DNA of 64,000 bases from Nostoc sp. UHCC 0302 (GCF_038096175.1 NZ_CP151099.1:5992001-6056000); one strand, 5' to 3'; shown: positions 50,233 through 59,948, counted from the stretch's first letter. Notes: generated by a model from the letters alone, not told the origin. Numbers and translations are program-made.

Positions 50233-50910
50233 CTAGCCCCCATTGATGGGTATGATGCATTCTGGACTATTATGCCGGGAGTTGTTCACCAAGGTACTGA
50301 CTGGGTAAGCAGTCATTACTGAGGCTGGATAAGGACGCAATAGCGGCTGTAGTGTTTCAGTCGTTTGTATTTCGGGATTTAGCCATAAATCGTAATCTTC
50401 TGGTTCTAAAATTACTGGCATCCGATCATGAATAGATTGCAGTAATTCGTTAGCTGCTGTTGTCAATATTGTACAAGAGACTATTTCCTCGTTGGCAGGC
50501 GAACGCCATCTTTCCCACAAACCTGCAAAGCCAAAGGGTTTACCATCTTGCAGACGAAAATAAAACGGCTGCTTTTTGCCTTGTTGCCGTTGCCATTCAT
50601 AAAAGCCATCAGCTAGCACTAAGCAGCGTCGATGCTTAAAAGCTGACCGGAAAGCAGGTTTTTCAGCAACGGTTTCTGACCTAGCATTAATGAGTTTCGC
50701 TCCCATCCCCGGATCTTTCGCCCATGAAGGAATTAATCCCCAACGTAACTGCTGAAATTTCCGCTTGTCACTTTCGGAATTATGTAACACTGTTGCCACC
50801 ATTTGCGTAGGTGCAATATTATATCCGGCTGCTAAATCCGTCACTTCCTGAACATGAAAAAGCTCGGCTAATGCTTCTGATGACTGGTTTAAAGTAAATC
50901 TCCCACACAT
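50233..50910 (-). CDS. SRAP domain protein (HMCES/YedK family)
   Basis: SOS-response-associated peptidase fold that shields abasic sites in single-stranded DNA by a covalent link to Cys2. ATG 50910 is decisive, since it places Cys at position 2 (MCGRFTLNQS) as the mechanism requires; the frame upstream to 50928 would bury it. It has 225 residues. Conserved motifs: AGYNIAPTQMVA, LRWGLIPSWAKD, INARSETVAEKPAFR, GFYEWQRQ (catalytic Glu) and HDRMPVILEPEDYDLWL (His). All active-site residues are intact. It is thought to protect replication forks. The gene is not in an obvious operon. Confidence 0.94.
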   Translation of the reverse strand: MCGRFTLNQSSEALAELFHVQEVTDLAAGYNIAPTQMVATVLHNSESDKRKFQQLRWGLIPSWAKDPGMGAKLINARSETVAEKPAFRSAFKHRRCLVLADGFYEWQRQQGKKQPFYFRLQDGKPFGFAGLWERWRSPANEEIVSCTILTTAANELLQSIHDRMPVILEPEDYDLWLNPEIQTTETLQPLLRPYPASVMTAYPVSTLVNNSRHNSPECIIPINGG

Positions 50911-51121
50911 ACTTTTATTCTCGACCACTTACTAAAATTAAATATTTAAATGCTACTAAATACTAGAAATAAATCATACATTTTTTTATTTGTTCAGATA
51001 ATTGTTTAAAGCGCTCAAAAGTTTAATATAAAAAAATATCCGGTTTTTTGGAAAATGGTTTGGTAAGATATTGTATTTTGAACTCTAATTTCTCAAATTA
51101 TTCCTTACTATAGTTTTTGAC

Positions 51122-51760
51122 ATGGAAGCTTTACGTTTGTACGATTTTTTACCTTCTGGTAATGGTTATAAGATACGCCTTTTATTGACACAACTAGGTA
51201 TGCCCTTTGAGAGGGTAGAGGTTAACATCTTAAAAGGTGAGACTCAAACACCAGATTTTTTGAGTAAAAATCCTCACGGTAAGATACCAGTTTTGGAAAT
51301 TGAGCCTGGTAAATACTTGACAGAATCAAATGCCATATTAGTATATCTGAGCGAATGTACAGAATTTTTACCATATGACCGCTTTTTACGCGCACAAGTG
51401 CTGCAATGGTTATTTTTTGAACAATACAGTCATGAACCGTTTATCGCTACATCAAGATATTGGATTTCTATTTTAGATAAAGCCGAAGAATATAAGGAAG
51501 CGTTAGAACAAAAACGTAAATCGGGTTATGCAGCACTTAACTTGATGGAGAATCATTTAACTTCTCACACTTTTTTTGTAGGCGATCGCTACACGATTGC
51601 TGATATTGCTCTGTTTGCTTATACTCATGTAGCTGATGAAGGTGGATTTAATTTGACTCAATTTCCGGCGATTGAAGCTTGGATAGAACGAGTCAAAAAT
51701 CAGTCTAGATACATCAGAATTACACAACATTCAGGATATGTTGGTATTACACAAGAGTAA
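51122..51760 (+). CDS. Glutathione S-transferase family protein
   Basis: A 212-residue GST. The N-terminal thioredoxin-like domain has MEALRLYDFLPSGNGYKIRL (Ser in place of Cys at the active-site position), NPHGKIPVLEIE (cis-Pro) and LTESNAILVYL (glutathione-binding ES). The all-helical C-terminal domain contains DRYTIADIALFAYTHVADEG (the N-capping box). It probably acts in detoxification or redox balance; the class is not assigned. ATG 51122. It is divergent from the SRAP gene. Confidence 0.92.
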   Translation: MEALRLYDFLPSGNGYKIRLLLTQLGMPFERVEVNILKGETQTPDFLSKNPHGKIPVLEIEPGKYLTESNAILVYLSECTEFLPYDRFLRAQVLQWLFFEQYSHEPFIATSRYWISILDKAEEYKEALEQKRKSGYAALNLMENHLTSHTFFVGDRYTIADIALFAYTHVADEGGFNLTQFPAIEAWIERVKNQSRYIRITQHSGYVGITQE

Positions 51761-51966
51761 AATTTTTGTGCTTCACATATCCTTGTTATTTATTTCTTCA
51801 TAGTACTAGTAAATCCATCAGATGAGCCTAAACATTACATTTTTTAAGCAGACAAAGAGCAACATAAGCAATTTAAAGTTTAAAAAGCTTATCACTTAAC
51901 CTTTTCTGTGATTTTCATTAGGAGATTTATTGCTGCTGTTGTGTACTAGCAAAAAAATGATCAATA

Positions 51967-52194
51967 TTAAATATCCGTGTCAATTTCAATCATTTTTTGT
52001 CGAGAAGATAAACCAGCCTTAATTCTGATATCGGATTTAGAGACATCAAATTTTTCTGCTAATAGTTTAATTAACTCTTCATTCGCCTTTCCATCGACTG
52101 GGGGCGATTTTAAATAGACGGTTAAACTGCCATCGGGTTGTTCCTCAATTTTTTGCTGTTTTGAATTAGGCTTAACTTTAACTTTTTTTTGCAT
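51967..52194 (-). CDS. DUF167 (YggU-like) protein
   Basis: A 75-residue protein of the DUF167/UPF0235 family: [40 protein letters not shown] and [18 protein letters not shown] match the family pattern throughout. The biochemical role is unknown. It overlaps the upstream membrane-protein gene by 17 bases, suggesting co-expression. Confidence 0.9.
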   Translation of the reverse strand: MQKKVKVKPNSKQQKIEEQPDGSLTVYLKSPPVDGKANEELIKLLAEKFDVSKSDIRIKAGLSSRQKMIEIDTDI

Positions 52195-52588
52195 ATCCGA
52201 TTTTTTGTAATTGTTGTATCCAAAACCAACCTAGAACTGAACCCAATATGTAATGAGGAAAATCCCACCAAGCAAAGGTAGTACCAAGTAACCATTTACC
52301 TATTAACGTAACGCGAATCTCTTCTAATAATGGTGGATGCCAAAGTTGCAAAAATTCTAGTATGCAGGTGATGATAAAAACCCATAAAGGAATTTGGATT
52401 ATTGCTGCCCGACTTCTGGCAAATAAGAACGCGAACAAACACCAAAATATTTCGTAAAATACCGCTGCACCATAGTTATTTAACCACTGATGAGCAGGCC
52501 CAGTGTAGTACTTAAATAAAAAGCCCATCGGGACAACGATGAGCAAGGAGAGGATGATGAATATTGTTTGCTTACGGTTGTGGTGCAT
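52178..52588 (-). CDS. Small membrane protein, DUF2809-like
   Basis: A 136-residue protein with about four hydrophobic helices ([72 protein letters not shown]). [11 protein letters not shown] and [15 protein letters not shown] resemble DUF2809 proteins. ATG 52588 is chosen; an upstream GTG at 52633 would add 15 residues. It overlaps the DUF167 gene by 17 bases. Function unknown. Confidence 0.75.
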   Translation of the reverse strand: MHHNRKQTIFIILSLLIVVPMGFLFKYYTGPAHQWLNNYGAAVFYEIFWCLFAFLFARSRAAIIQIPLWVFIITCILEFLQLWHPPLLEEIRVTLIGKWLLGTTFAWWDFPHYILGSVLGWFWIQQLQKIGYAKKS

Positions 52589-52649
52589 TTTTTGAAAGCC
52601 AAAGACTAAGGAAAATTTTAGCCTTTGCACCACCGTTTATGGAAACTAG

Positions 52650-52784
52650 GAATTGGGAATTAGGGATTGGGAAATAGTGTTTTTTACTTAGCACTTGAGG
52701 GACTGAGTATTGTTATTGGAAAAACTCTTCTCTAAAGTCTATAGCCCCAGTCCCTAGTTCCCAATCCCCAATCCCCAGTCCCCA
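52650..52784. repeat. Intergenic inverted GGGATTGGG / CCCAATCCCC repeat
   Basis: Left arm GGGAATTAGGGATTGGGAAA, right arm CCCAATCCCCAATCCCCAGT; same family as 46621. Confidence 0.65.
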
Positions 52785-53327
52785 TTATGGATATCTTCTG
52801 CTACCAGCACCTACTACACCGATTTTATGCCGATAAGAAAGTTCTGCACCAAACCAGCCGGAAGCACTAGTCAGTGTACCGACAATGAGTGAGATCAACA
52901 ATCCCCAAGGTATTATTCGTGATTCAGGATCGCCTATACGTAGTAAGAAGTTTACGAGTGTTAAAACTAGGATAGAAACATTTAGAATTAAGTGCACCCA
53001 ACCAGCAGTACGCTTGCGGACTCGTTCAATTTTCAAAAAGTCGCTCAAGCCGATCGCAGCTGCTAAAAGACCTCCAGCTAATCCGAGTCCGATTAACCAC
53101 AGCGAAGCCCTTGCCCAGAAGTAATCACGAGTTAACCAGTATCCAAAGTCGCTTCCCAAGGCGGCGGCTAAAAAAGCGATAGGAAAGATGACACTCAGAG
53201 GGTGTAGAGGATGCCCAGCGATCGCCACTGTGCTGGGTACGCCAGTATCAAGATACTCGCTGTCGTTACTTTCAATAACTGGTGGAATATTTGGGAAAGG
53301 TGTAGAAGTTGTTTCTGTGGTTTCCAT
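52785..53327 (-). CDS. DUF2231 membrane protein
   Basis: A 180-residue membrane protein with four hydrophobic helices. The family hallmark HPLHPLSVIFPIAFLAAALG is followed by SDFGYWLTRDYFWARASLWL, AIGLSDFLKIE and the last helix GLLISLIVGTLTSASGWFGA-EL. DUF2231 proteins are membrane proteins without established activity. Start ATG 53327; next to the DUF2993 gene on the same strand, 18 bp apart, so probably one transcript. Confidence 0.9.
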   Translation of the reverse strand: METTETTSTPFPNIPPVIESNDSEYLDTGVPSTVAIAGHPLHPLSVIFPIAFLAAALGSDFGYWLTRDYFWARASLWLIGLGLAGGLLAAAIGLSDFLKIERVRKRTAGWVHLILNVSILVLTLVNFLLRIGDPESRIIPWGLLISLIVGTLTSASGWFGAELSYRHKIGVVGAGSRRYP

Positions 53328-53345
53328 TGTTTCAGTATCCTAATT

Positions 53346-54086
53346 TTAAGTGGAAGGAATTTGTTCAACGTAAGCTTCGGCTTGCAGCGTTAGTTTGCCT
53401 GCTTCTACCCCTATCTGCTTAACTCGTAAGCTCATTCCTTCTAGATCAAAGTTACTCAAATTCAAAAGTTCACTTGTTTGATCTATCAGGGCTTTTGTCA
53501 GTTCTGGCGATATTTCTTCACTTTCGCCATACTCAACATTTTCTAAAGAAACTGTTTGTCCGTTAGCACTCACACGAGGCACTGCATAAAAAGCAACTTG
53601 TTGAGTTTCTCCTATTTCTTTGAGCAATATGGTTGCATTGAGCGCAACTTTGCCTTCACCAAGTAGGCGAAAGTTTACGTTTTGAGGTGCGATCGTACTT
53701 GGTTGGCCATTGATTTGCATTTTCTGACTTTGCAGTTGCGATCGCACATATTCTGAGTTGAAGGCACGATTGATATCAGCTTCAGTTAGCACAACCCGCG
53801 TACTAGCTTGGGTAGGTTTGGTAAGTTCAATTTTGCCGAAAGCCACACTTAGAGGATTGATGGCAACGCTATCCATCTGCATTTTCAATTCCTCCATGCG
53901 GAGGTCTTTCTGCATAACCAAACCTTCACCTTCTATAGTGACTGTATCCACCTCACCCTGAACCAATTTAAGTGGATCAGTTTTAACATTTACATCTAAA
54001 TTTTCTACTTCATCTAATTGATTAGATAATCCTATTTCTGCCGCTTTATTCAGCGCCTGTTCTCCTAGTCCAGGACTATCTGGCAT
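53346..54086 (-). CDS. DUF2993 (LmeA-like) protein
   Basis: A 246-residue protein of the DUF2993 family, common in cyanobacteria. It has the alternating beta pattern of lipid-binding SMP/BPI-like folds: LVQGEVDTVTIEGEGLVMQK, DLRMEELKMQMDSVAINPLS, LTEADINRAFNSEYVRSQLQ and LEGMSLRVKQIGVEAGKLTL. LmeA in mycobacteria is a phospholipid-binding periplasmic protein; here no signal peptide is visible. Transfer of function is uncertain. It lies directly upstream of the DUF2231 gene. Confidence 0.88.
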   Translation of the reverse strand: MPDSPGLGEQALNKAAEIGLSNQLDEVENLDVNVKTDPLKLVQGEVDTVTIEGEGLVMQKDLRMEELKMQMDSVAINPLSVAFGKIELTKPTQASTRVVLTEADINRAFNSEYVRSQLQSQKMQINGQPSTIAPQNVNFRLLGEGKVALNATILLKEIGETQQVAFYAVPRVSANGQTVSLENVEYGESEEISPELTKALIDQTSELLNLSNFDLEGMSLRVKQIGVEAGKLTLQAEAYVEQIPST

Positions 54087-54350
54087 TATTAGTTAATCTC
54101 CTAAATATTTAAATATCCTTGAGTCAATTTATAAAACTAAAACTAAAATTTTATCTATCTGAGGAGTGACTCCAGATTAAACAGTTGTATACCTTAAAGC
54201 AGAACCATATATCTAAGTAATAAAACTACTTGTTTTTCTATCCAGAGTCACCCAAGCGATCACTCAAAAGTAAGATGGAATATTCCTAATCAATGTGTCA
54301 GTCTGAGAGTAGTAAATAATTAAAAACATTATTACCGAGGAGAACTACGG

Positions 54351-55394
54351 ATGGTAGCTACTTTAGATGATGCAAAACGCAATGCTATTGCTGTGAAATT
54401 GGCAGATTTGAAAGCACTCCAACAGTTGGCTATTGAAAATGAGCGACTGGTTTTGAGAGAAGGACTGGATGCCGAAATCGCTGATCGCATCCGGGATTTC
54501 CTCAAAGATGACGAAAAAAATCTTGGCGTTCTCGAAACTGTAATCGGTCAATATGGTATTCAAGCTGAACCGAAACAAACAGTGAAACAATTTATTGAAA
54601 CAGCTCAAAAATTGTTCCAAGGTTCAGAGTTAAGCTTGTACGAAAAAGTTGCTCAACATGAATTGCTGAAGCACAAAATAGTAATGGGTGGCTTAATAGT
54701 TCATAAAGCTGCTCAAAAAGTCGGCGCTGACGTTTTGTTAGCGATTGGGCCTCTCAATACTGTTAACTTTGAGAACCGCGCTCATCAAGAGCAATTAAAA
54801 GGAATTCTGGAAGTTTTGGGTGTTCGTGAACTGACTGGACAAGATGCAGATCAAGGTATTTGGGCGCGAGTTCAAGATGCTGTAGCAGCAATTAGTGGTG
54901 TGGTAGGTAGTGCTGTTACCCAAACCAGCGACAAAAAGGATTTAAATATCCAGGATGTTATCCGTTTAGATCACAACAAGGTAAATACGCTGTTCACCGA
55001 ACTACTACAAAGCAACAATTCTCAGAAGATCCAAGAGTACTTCGGTCAGATTTACAAGGATCTAACTGTCCACGCCGAAGCTGAAGAAGAAGTTGTTTAC
55101 CCCAGAGTACGTCCTTTCTACGGTGAGAGCGACACTCAAGAACTCTATGACGAACAAGCTCAAATGAAGCGGGTGTTAGAGGAAATCAAGGGTATCAGCC
55201 CATCTTCAGACCAATTCAAGGATAAAGTCAGAAAGCTGATGCAAGATGTTGGCGACCATATTCGTCAAGAAGAAAGCACAATGTTTGCTTCTATTCGTAA
55301 CAACTTAAGTACTGAGCAAAGCGAACAACTTGCTACAGAATTCAAAGCTGCTAAGACTCGGATTCAAGAGAAATTAGGGGTAGTTAAGGCATAA
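54351..55394 (+). CDS. Hemerythrin domain protein
   Basis: A 347-residue protein. The C-terminal half (about 200-340) is an HHE hemerythrin-like four-helix bundle: DVIRLDHNKVNTLFTELL (His), DLTVHAEAEEEVVYPRVR (HxxxE), and VGDHIRQEESTMFASIRNNL (His/Glu), all ligands for a di-iron site. The N-terminal half is helical (residues 1-190) with an EAL-free, ferritin-like amphipathic pattern. In cyanobacteria such proteins are linked to oxygen or iron handling, known loosely. GAGGAGA precedes ATG 54351. A palindromic element acting as terminator follows at 55555. Confidence 0.88.
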   Translation: MVATLDDAKRNAIAVKLADLKALQQLAIENERLVLREGLDAEIADRIRDFLKDDEKNLGVLETVIGQYGIQAEPKQTVKQFIETAQKLFQGSELSLYEKVAQHELLKHKIVMGGLIVHKAAQKVGADVLLAIGPLNTVNFENRAHQEQLKGILEVLGVRELTGQDADQGIWARVQDAVAAISGVVGSAVTQTSDKKDLNIQDVIRLDHNKVNTLFTELLQSNNSQKIQEYFGQIYKDLTVHAEAEEEVVYPRVRPFYGESDTQELYDEQAQMKRVLEEIKGISPSSDQFKDKVRKLMQDVGDHIRQEESTMFASIRNNLSTEQSEQLATEFKAAKTRIQEKLGVVKA

Positions 55395-55554
55395 GCAATT
55401 GCTAATTGTCAAACTGGTTATGAAACCAGGGTTAGAGTTCACAGCAAAAAATTGTTGAGGAGCGATCGCCTATCCTGATTTAGGATGATCATCTCACCTA
55501 TCCTCATACTCAAACAAAGTTTGTGTTGCCTAGAAGTACTCACATTTTATACGT

Positions 55555-55580
55555 AAAGACGCGATTAATCGCGTCTTTTT
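55555..55580 (+). terminator. Palindrome with T-run after the hemerythrin gene
   Basis: AAAGACGCGATTAATCGCGTCTTTTT, a perfect palindrome of the 3817 family, ends in a T-run on both strands, so it could terminate the hemerythrin transcript (stop at 55394). A second copy lies at 55669-55693. Confidence 0.65.
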
Positions 55581-55668
55581 ATTTGGGATAAAAGGTGAAG
55601 TATGCAGGCTAGGACTGTGCTTTTTGGTAATACCAATTAGAAAAAAGAATGCGAAAAATAGTCCATCT

Positions 55669-55693
55669 GTAGAGACGCGATTCATCGCGTCTT
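55669..55693. repeat. Palindromic repeat copy
   Basis: GTAGAGACGCGATTCATCGC-GTCTTTA copy of the 3817 family in the spacer before the CyRepA1 gene end. Confidence 0.7.
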
Positions 55694-55771
55694 TATCCAA
55701 GGATGGGTTGCAACCATTAATTGAATTAGTATAAGTCGTGCAGGCAAAAGCTAACCGCAATTTATCTAAAT

Positions 55772-58700
55772 TTATACAGAACTTGCAACTACAGACTTTG
55801 CTTGTTGTATATTTTCAGCTTCCCAATCTAAAGAAAAATCAGCCATATTATAGCCAACACTCTTTCTATTAGCTAACATCAACTCATCCCGTTGATACCA
55901 AACTGCAAATACTTTTTCTCTACCATCGCCCAACGTCTCTTCATCGATTTGATAAGCTTCATTTACCCGCTTCAACTTCAAACCCAACAAATTTAACAGT
56001 CGGTTGAGTATTTTTATCGCCGAAACCTGCTCTTGCTCTCTAACTAAATTAATACAAAGTGTCCTTTTGATATGCTTACTGTGCTGAATAGCAACATTCT
56101 TCAGTAATATTAAATCTGGGTCATTCTCGGCAAATTCACGTTTTGGCTCAAGAAACTGTTGCATTCCCAAAGCTCTTAGAGCCTCAACTTTTAAAGTGTA
56201 AGTCTTCAAATCTGGGAGAAAAACTTTACCCTCTCCCCAAGACAACTGCTGATACCATTCTTGCTCATCTTTAATTTGAAAATATTCACTTTGGTGAGTT
56301 AGATAATAGTGAATCAACAGTTGACTATAATATCCTTGGTCATCTTGCAGTTTCAGGATGGGAGTAACTTCTACCCCATATCTTTGCCTGAGAATATATT
56401 TATTGATTTGGTTACGTTCTTCTTCAGTCAGGGAATATTTAATCAATAGCTGCTCATATTCTACGTAATCAATATCTGTTGCCTTGGCTACAGCATTCGC
56501 TGCCGCTAATTGATTTTGCTGTTTAATCTCTTTAATTTTGCGTTTAATTTCTTTAGCTTTTTGGCGGCTTTGCGCCCAATCCTTTTGAACTTTAACAATT
56601 TCTAAAACTAACCTTCTACGAGTAGCTAAATCATTAGAGTCAGTAGCTAAAAAGGCAAGGCGTAAATCTCGAATAATATTATTATGAACAGCATTACTCC
56701 GTATTTGAACTTGATGACCATCTGCAATTAAACCATCTTGCATTGACTGACGGTAGAGGCAAATCGAAGCATTGACTCTCGCAGAAAACTTTGCCCAAGT
56801 TCGCAAATGAATAGGGTCATAAACTAAAGGTAGATCCACATCTATTTTATGTAGTGGACTGAGCAAAGCTAAATTTTCTTTTTGATTTTCCTGATACCAA
56901 TCTGATAGCGAGCGATAATTTGTACTACCACTACCAATTAAACCAATACCTCGCTTCGCACACCAGACAATACGTGGTACATTATCCCTTACTCTGGCTA
57001 AAGCTTGCCGTGCCTCTGAATCAGGAATTACGCCTTGAAAAATCCCATAAACTCGGTCGAAATGTTGGACATCAATACTAATCCCTGTACCCAGGCTAGG
57101 AGTTACAAAAACACTGTCATACTCAGGAATTTTTTCATTAATAGCTGCTATAAAATCAACCGCAGCATGACCAGGTGTATTTGTCGTGTGGCTACTAACT
57201 AGCAATGTCTTCGGAAATTGTTGCCGCAATCTTTGTAAACGCTCTTTTAAGTAACGTTCAATAGTTTCACAGCTGTAGCGACCAGAACGACTATCAGTAG
57301 TAACATAACATTTACGCCCTGCTAATAAATCTAATTCCAGTTGATGAATTAACGGAGTTGGATTAGGAGAATCATAAAAAGTAACGTCCCAACCTTGTTG
57401 AGGTTTCCATTGATTCACCACTACCCAAGGCATTGATTTAATTCCTGATAATGCTTGTAAATATTCCAGAGAAACATCTGACAAATCGGCATCTTGGGCA
57501 ATTACTAACCCCCCACTTGCCAAAATAGTAGAAATTAATTGTTGAAATAATTTTAAAATTTTGACGCGCTTATGTTTACAAGTATTGCTGTTGAGCAAAT
57601 GCCATAAAGATTGCTCTACTTCATCCAAAATTACTATTGCCCCATGCCAATCTTCTGGCTGAAGTTTCCAAATGGAATCAATGCACAATCCCACAGAATT
57701 GGGAGTGGGAGAGCGAAGAAGTGGGAGAGTAGGGGCAAGGGGTCTTCTCTGGGGTTGCGTGGAGTGGGAGAGTAATTTGGAATTATTATCTATTCCCCAT
57801 TGAATACCAATTTTTTCACACAGAAACCGTCCTAGTAAAATTCGATGAGTAATTAGTAAAACAGGTTGATTTCTACTTTTTGCTTGATTAACAATAGTTT
57901 GCAGCCCTGTAGTTTTACCCGTTCCCTTGGCTGATTTGACTCCTACTATTCCAGATGCAGGGAAAGGTATTTCACCTAAATAAGGACGGTTGACTATAAG
58001 TGCAGGAGGAATGGTTAGCTCGGTGTGAGGCTTCGTTTGAGCAAGGTAAACTTCTAAGTTAATGCTTTGCCGATAAACTTTTTCAAAAACATTTGTACCT
58101 TTGGCAACAATAAATTCATCAACGCCTTTTTCAACCCCTGGAAGTTCTATGACTTTTACGGGGCAATTTTTTTGCTGGAATAAACAACCAAGTTGAGAAA
58201 TGGCATTATTTATAGCACCAATTTTTTTAGGTTGAGTTTCAAAATCAAAGCAAATATAAAAGCTACGTTTCGTATGAGTAAATACTGCTAAGTCAGGAAT
58301 TAACTGACGACGGGTAACTTTACCAAATTCATCTTTGACAACCCGATAACCACTAGTAATTCCAGGAATGGCAAGAGCTGCATATCCTTGTGTCAGCAGC
58401 GTGGCTGCTTTTTTCACTCCCTCACAGATAATAAGGGGAATATTTTGTTCTATCACCCATTGCCAAAAGCCTTCAGCTTCACCATCCGGGGTAATGCTGA
58501 TATCGTTAGGTATGGCTAGATTGTAACGTTGAGCGACTTGCTGCCATACTTGTAACGGTGTACGCAAACAAAATACCCGCGTTGGTGTACTAGGCGGATG
58601 CTCGTATTTAATAGATTTGCCATTGGTGTTCTGTCGTGGTTTATCTGGCTTAAAACATCCCCACTCCATGATTTGCCAATTATTCAAGGGGTCTAGTCCA

Positions 58701-58921
58701 GAACACCACCAACCACCTTCAGCGATATGAGTATAACGCTGTAACCACGCATTTTTTACCATTCCAGTATTGGTGCGAGGGAGTAGCTCAGAAATTAAGA
58801 GGTACTCATAGGCGCTTACACCTTGGAGAGACCTGAAATTTAGTTGCACTAGGTGTAAATTTATGCCACTGTTCTTGACTAATTCTTCAAGGTGCTGTGG
58901 GTGTAAATAGTGCAGATGCAT
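55772..58921 (-). CDS. Plasmid replication protein, CyRepA1 family
   Basis: A 1049-residue replication protein of the cyanobacterial CyRepA1 type. The N-terminal DUF3854/TOPRIM-like primase part (about 140-270) contains PLIICEGVKKAATLLTQGYA and YICFDFE. The central helicase part has Walker A SAKGTGKTTG near residue 330, DEVEQSLWHLL near 433, PSLGTGISIDVQHFDRVYGI and the motif VI-like ARQALARVRD. The C-terminal part is charged and partly coiled. A Pro/Arg/Ser-rich insertion near residues 385-410 (LAPTLPLLRSPTPNS) comes from an interspersed repeat at 57690-57775. Relatives replicate plasmids in cyanobacteria; here the neighbours are chromosomal. The start is ATG 58921. Family is clear to me; whether it replicates anything here is unknown. 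Confidence 0.85.
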   Translation of the reverse strand: MHLHYLHPQHLEELVKNSGINLHLVQLNFRSLQGVSAYEYLLISELLPRTNTGMVKNAWLQRYTHIAEGGWWCSGLDPLNNWQIMEWGCFKPDKPRQNTNGKSIKYEHPPSTPTRVFCLRTPLQVWQQVAQRYNLAIPNDISITPDGEAEGFWQWVIEQNIPLIICEGVKKAATLLTQGYAALAIPGITSGYRVVKDEFGKVTRRQLIPDLAVFTHTKRSFYICFDFETQPKKIGAINNAISQLGCLFQQKNCPVKVIELPGVEKGVDEFIVAKGTNVFEKVYRQSINLEVYLAQTKPHTELTIPPALIVNRPYLGEIPFPASGIVGVKSAKGTGKTTGLQTIVNQAKSRNQPVLLITHRILLGRFLCEKIGIQWGIDNNSKLLSHSTQPQRRPLAPTLPLLRSPTPNSVGLCIDSIWKLQPEDWHGAIVILDEVEQSLWHLLNSNTCKHKRVKILKLFQQLISTILASGGLVIAQDADLSDVSLEYLQALSGIKSMPWVVVNQWKPQQGWDVTFYDSPNPTPLIHQLELDLLAGRKCYVTTDSRSGRYSCETIERYLKERLQRLRQQFPKTLLVSSHTTNTPGHAAVDFIAAINEKIPEYDSVFVTPSLGTGISIDVQHFDRVYGIFQGVIPDSEARQALARVRDNVPRIVWCAKRGIGLIGSGSTNYRSLSDWYQENQKENLALLSPLHKIDVDLPLVYDPIHLRTWAKFSARVNASICLYRQSMQDGLIADGHQVQIRSNAVHNNIIRDLRLAFLATDSNDLATRRRLVLEIVKVQKDWAQSRQKAKEIKRKIKEIKQQNQLAAANAVAKATDIDYVEYEQLLIKYSLTEEERNQINKYILRQRYGVEVTPILKLQDDQGYYSQLLIHYYLTHQSEYFQIKDEQEWYQQLSWGEGKVFLPDLKTYTLKVEALRALGMQQFLEPKREFAENDPDLILLKNVAIQHSKHIKRTLCINLVREQEQVSAIKILNRLLNLLGLKLKRVNEAYQIDEETLGDGREKVFAVWYQRDELMLANRKSVGYNMADFSLDWEAENIQQAKSVVASSV
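57690..57775. repeat. In-frame G/A-rich repeat in CyRepA1 gene
   Basis: GGGAGTGGGAGAGCGAAGAA and GTGGGAGAGTAGGGGCAAGG match intergenic GGGAGAGTGG-type repeats (for example near 61003). Translated in frame on the minus strand between the helicase Walker A and DEVEQ segments. Confidence 0.65.
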
Positions 58922-59437
58922 AGGGTGAGATGCTAAGGGCAGAAGATGAGACTAAAACCTTAACACGCATCTGTTGGTTTTTTATCGAGAAGATTTCCAG
59001 GGTTTTTCGATACTTTTTTTACTTCGTTATGGGAGATACAACGGTAAACCAGAAAGTGAGTTATTTTACCTGAATGCATTGCTGAAGTAATATTCTTGTA
59101 TTGTAACAATTGTTCGCTAGTAATTTTTATTTATCAGTAAATTCTCAGATTGTAACCCTTAGCACATCCCTCTATATTTGGCAATTTATGAATTTGTCAG
59201 GTTTTGTAGACTTACACGTGGCTGCTGTTAAGAGTTAAGGAAGGAAACCCAATAAAACTAACTAAATTAGCGCATTGGGTTTCACTTTTTATAAGTAAAG
59301 GGAACGTTGAGGTTATGAGTCGTGAACGAGTTTAAGCTCAATAATTCAGTGTAGATGTACTCATTTTTATCAGTTTTGTTCTTCAGAATATGGGTTATCT
59401 GACATCATCATTTATTGATTCATTTCTCCTTAATTCC
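58922..59437. other. Intergenic region upstream of CyRepA1
   Basis: A 516-bp spacer without ORFs. It contains a + strand terminator at 59244-59290 with no + strand gene before it; a small or antisense RNA is possible. Confidence 0.5.
59244..59290 (+). terminator. Orphan rho-independent terminator
   Basis: GAAACCCAAT (59244-59253) pairs with ATTGGGTTTC (59274-59283), 10 bp, followed by ACTTTTT. The T-run exists only for + strand transcription, and no CDS lies upstream on that strand within this spacer. Confidence 0.7.
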
Positions 59438-59581
59438 TTAATAACGAGACTTTTCTCGGTATGGTTCATCTTCAAAAGGTTGAATGCCAATTGACGGATA
59501 ATTATCATGATCAGGGCTGAATACTTCTGCTATAGCTTCAGCAAGATATTCAAAAGTTTCACCAATAAATTTGATAGACAT
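59438..59581 (-). CDS. Small conserved hypothetical protein (47 aa)
   Basis: ATG 59581 is preceded by AGAGGATTACAACA, a strong ribosome site, so the frame MSIKFIGETFEYLAEAIAEV continuing to EDEPYREKSRY (47 residues) is preferred over the longer 76-residue frame. An amphipathic helix at residues 4-22 is followed by an acidic, Pro-rich tail. The composition suggests a real small protein, possibly found in other Nostocales. No function known. Confidence 0.65.
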   Translation of the reverse strand: MSIKFIGETFEYLAEAIAEVFSPDHDNYPSIGIQPFEDEPYREKSRY

Positions 59582-59948
59582 TGTTGTAATCCTCTTAGAG
59601 AGATACTCTGTTAATCTAAGCTCTCTATTTGTCAGTAGTATTTCATTGATATGTCTATCTTGTAGCAAATTGAAATTAAGCCAACGTATTTTTAATTTGT
59701 ATAATTGGGGTGGGCAAGATGCCTATCCTACAAGAGTTTTATTTAAAAAAATATGCAAATTAAGTGTTCAGCAGCTTAGTAAAGTAGAAGAAACTTGGCT
59801 CTAATGTTTAGTTTTATATGGCAATGCTAAATGAGATGTGAGAATATTTTGGCATTGAAACACCAAATAGAGACGTTGCATTACAACGTCTCTACAGAAT
59901 AGGTATTCTGCACGAATTTACACCACATAATACGGTAAATTACATCGA
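59582..59948. other. Intergenic region with one diverged palindrome
   Basis: Contains a palindrome AGAGACGTTGCATTACAACG at 59868-59895 related in design to the 3817 family. No gene supported; the ORF at 59571-59804 overlaps the small CDS promoter and is not convincing. Confidence 0.5.
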
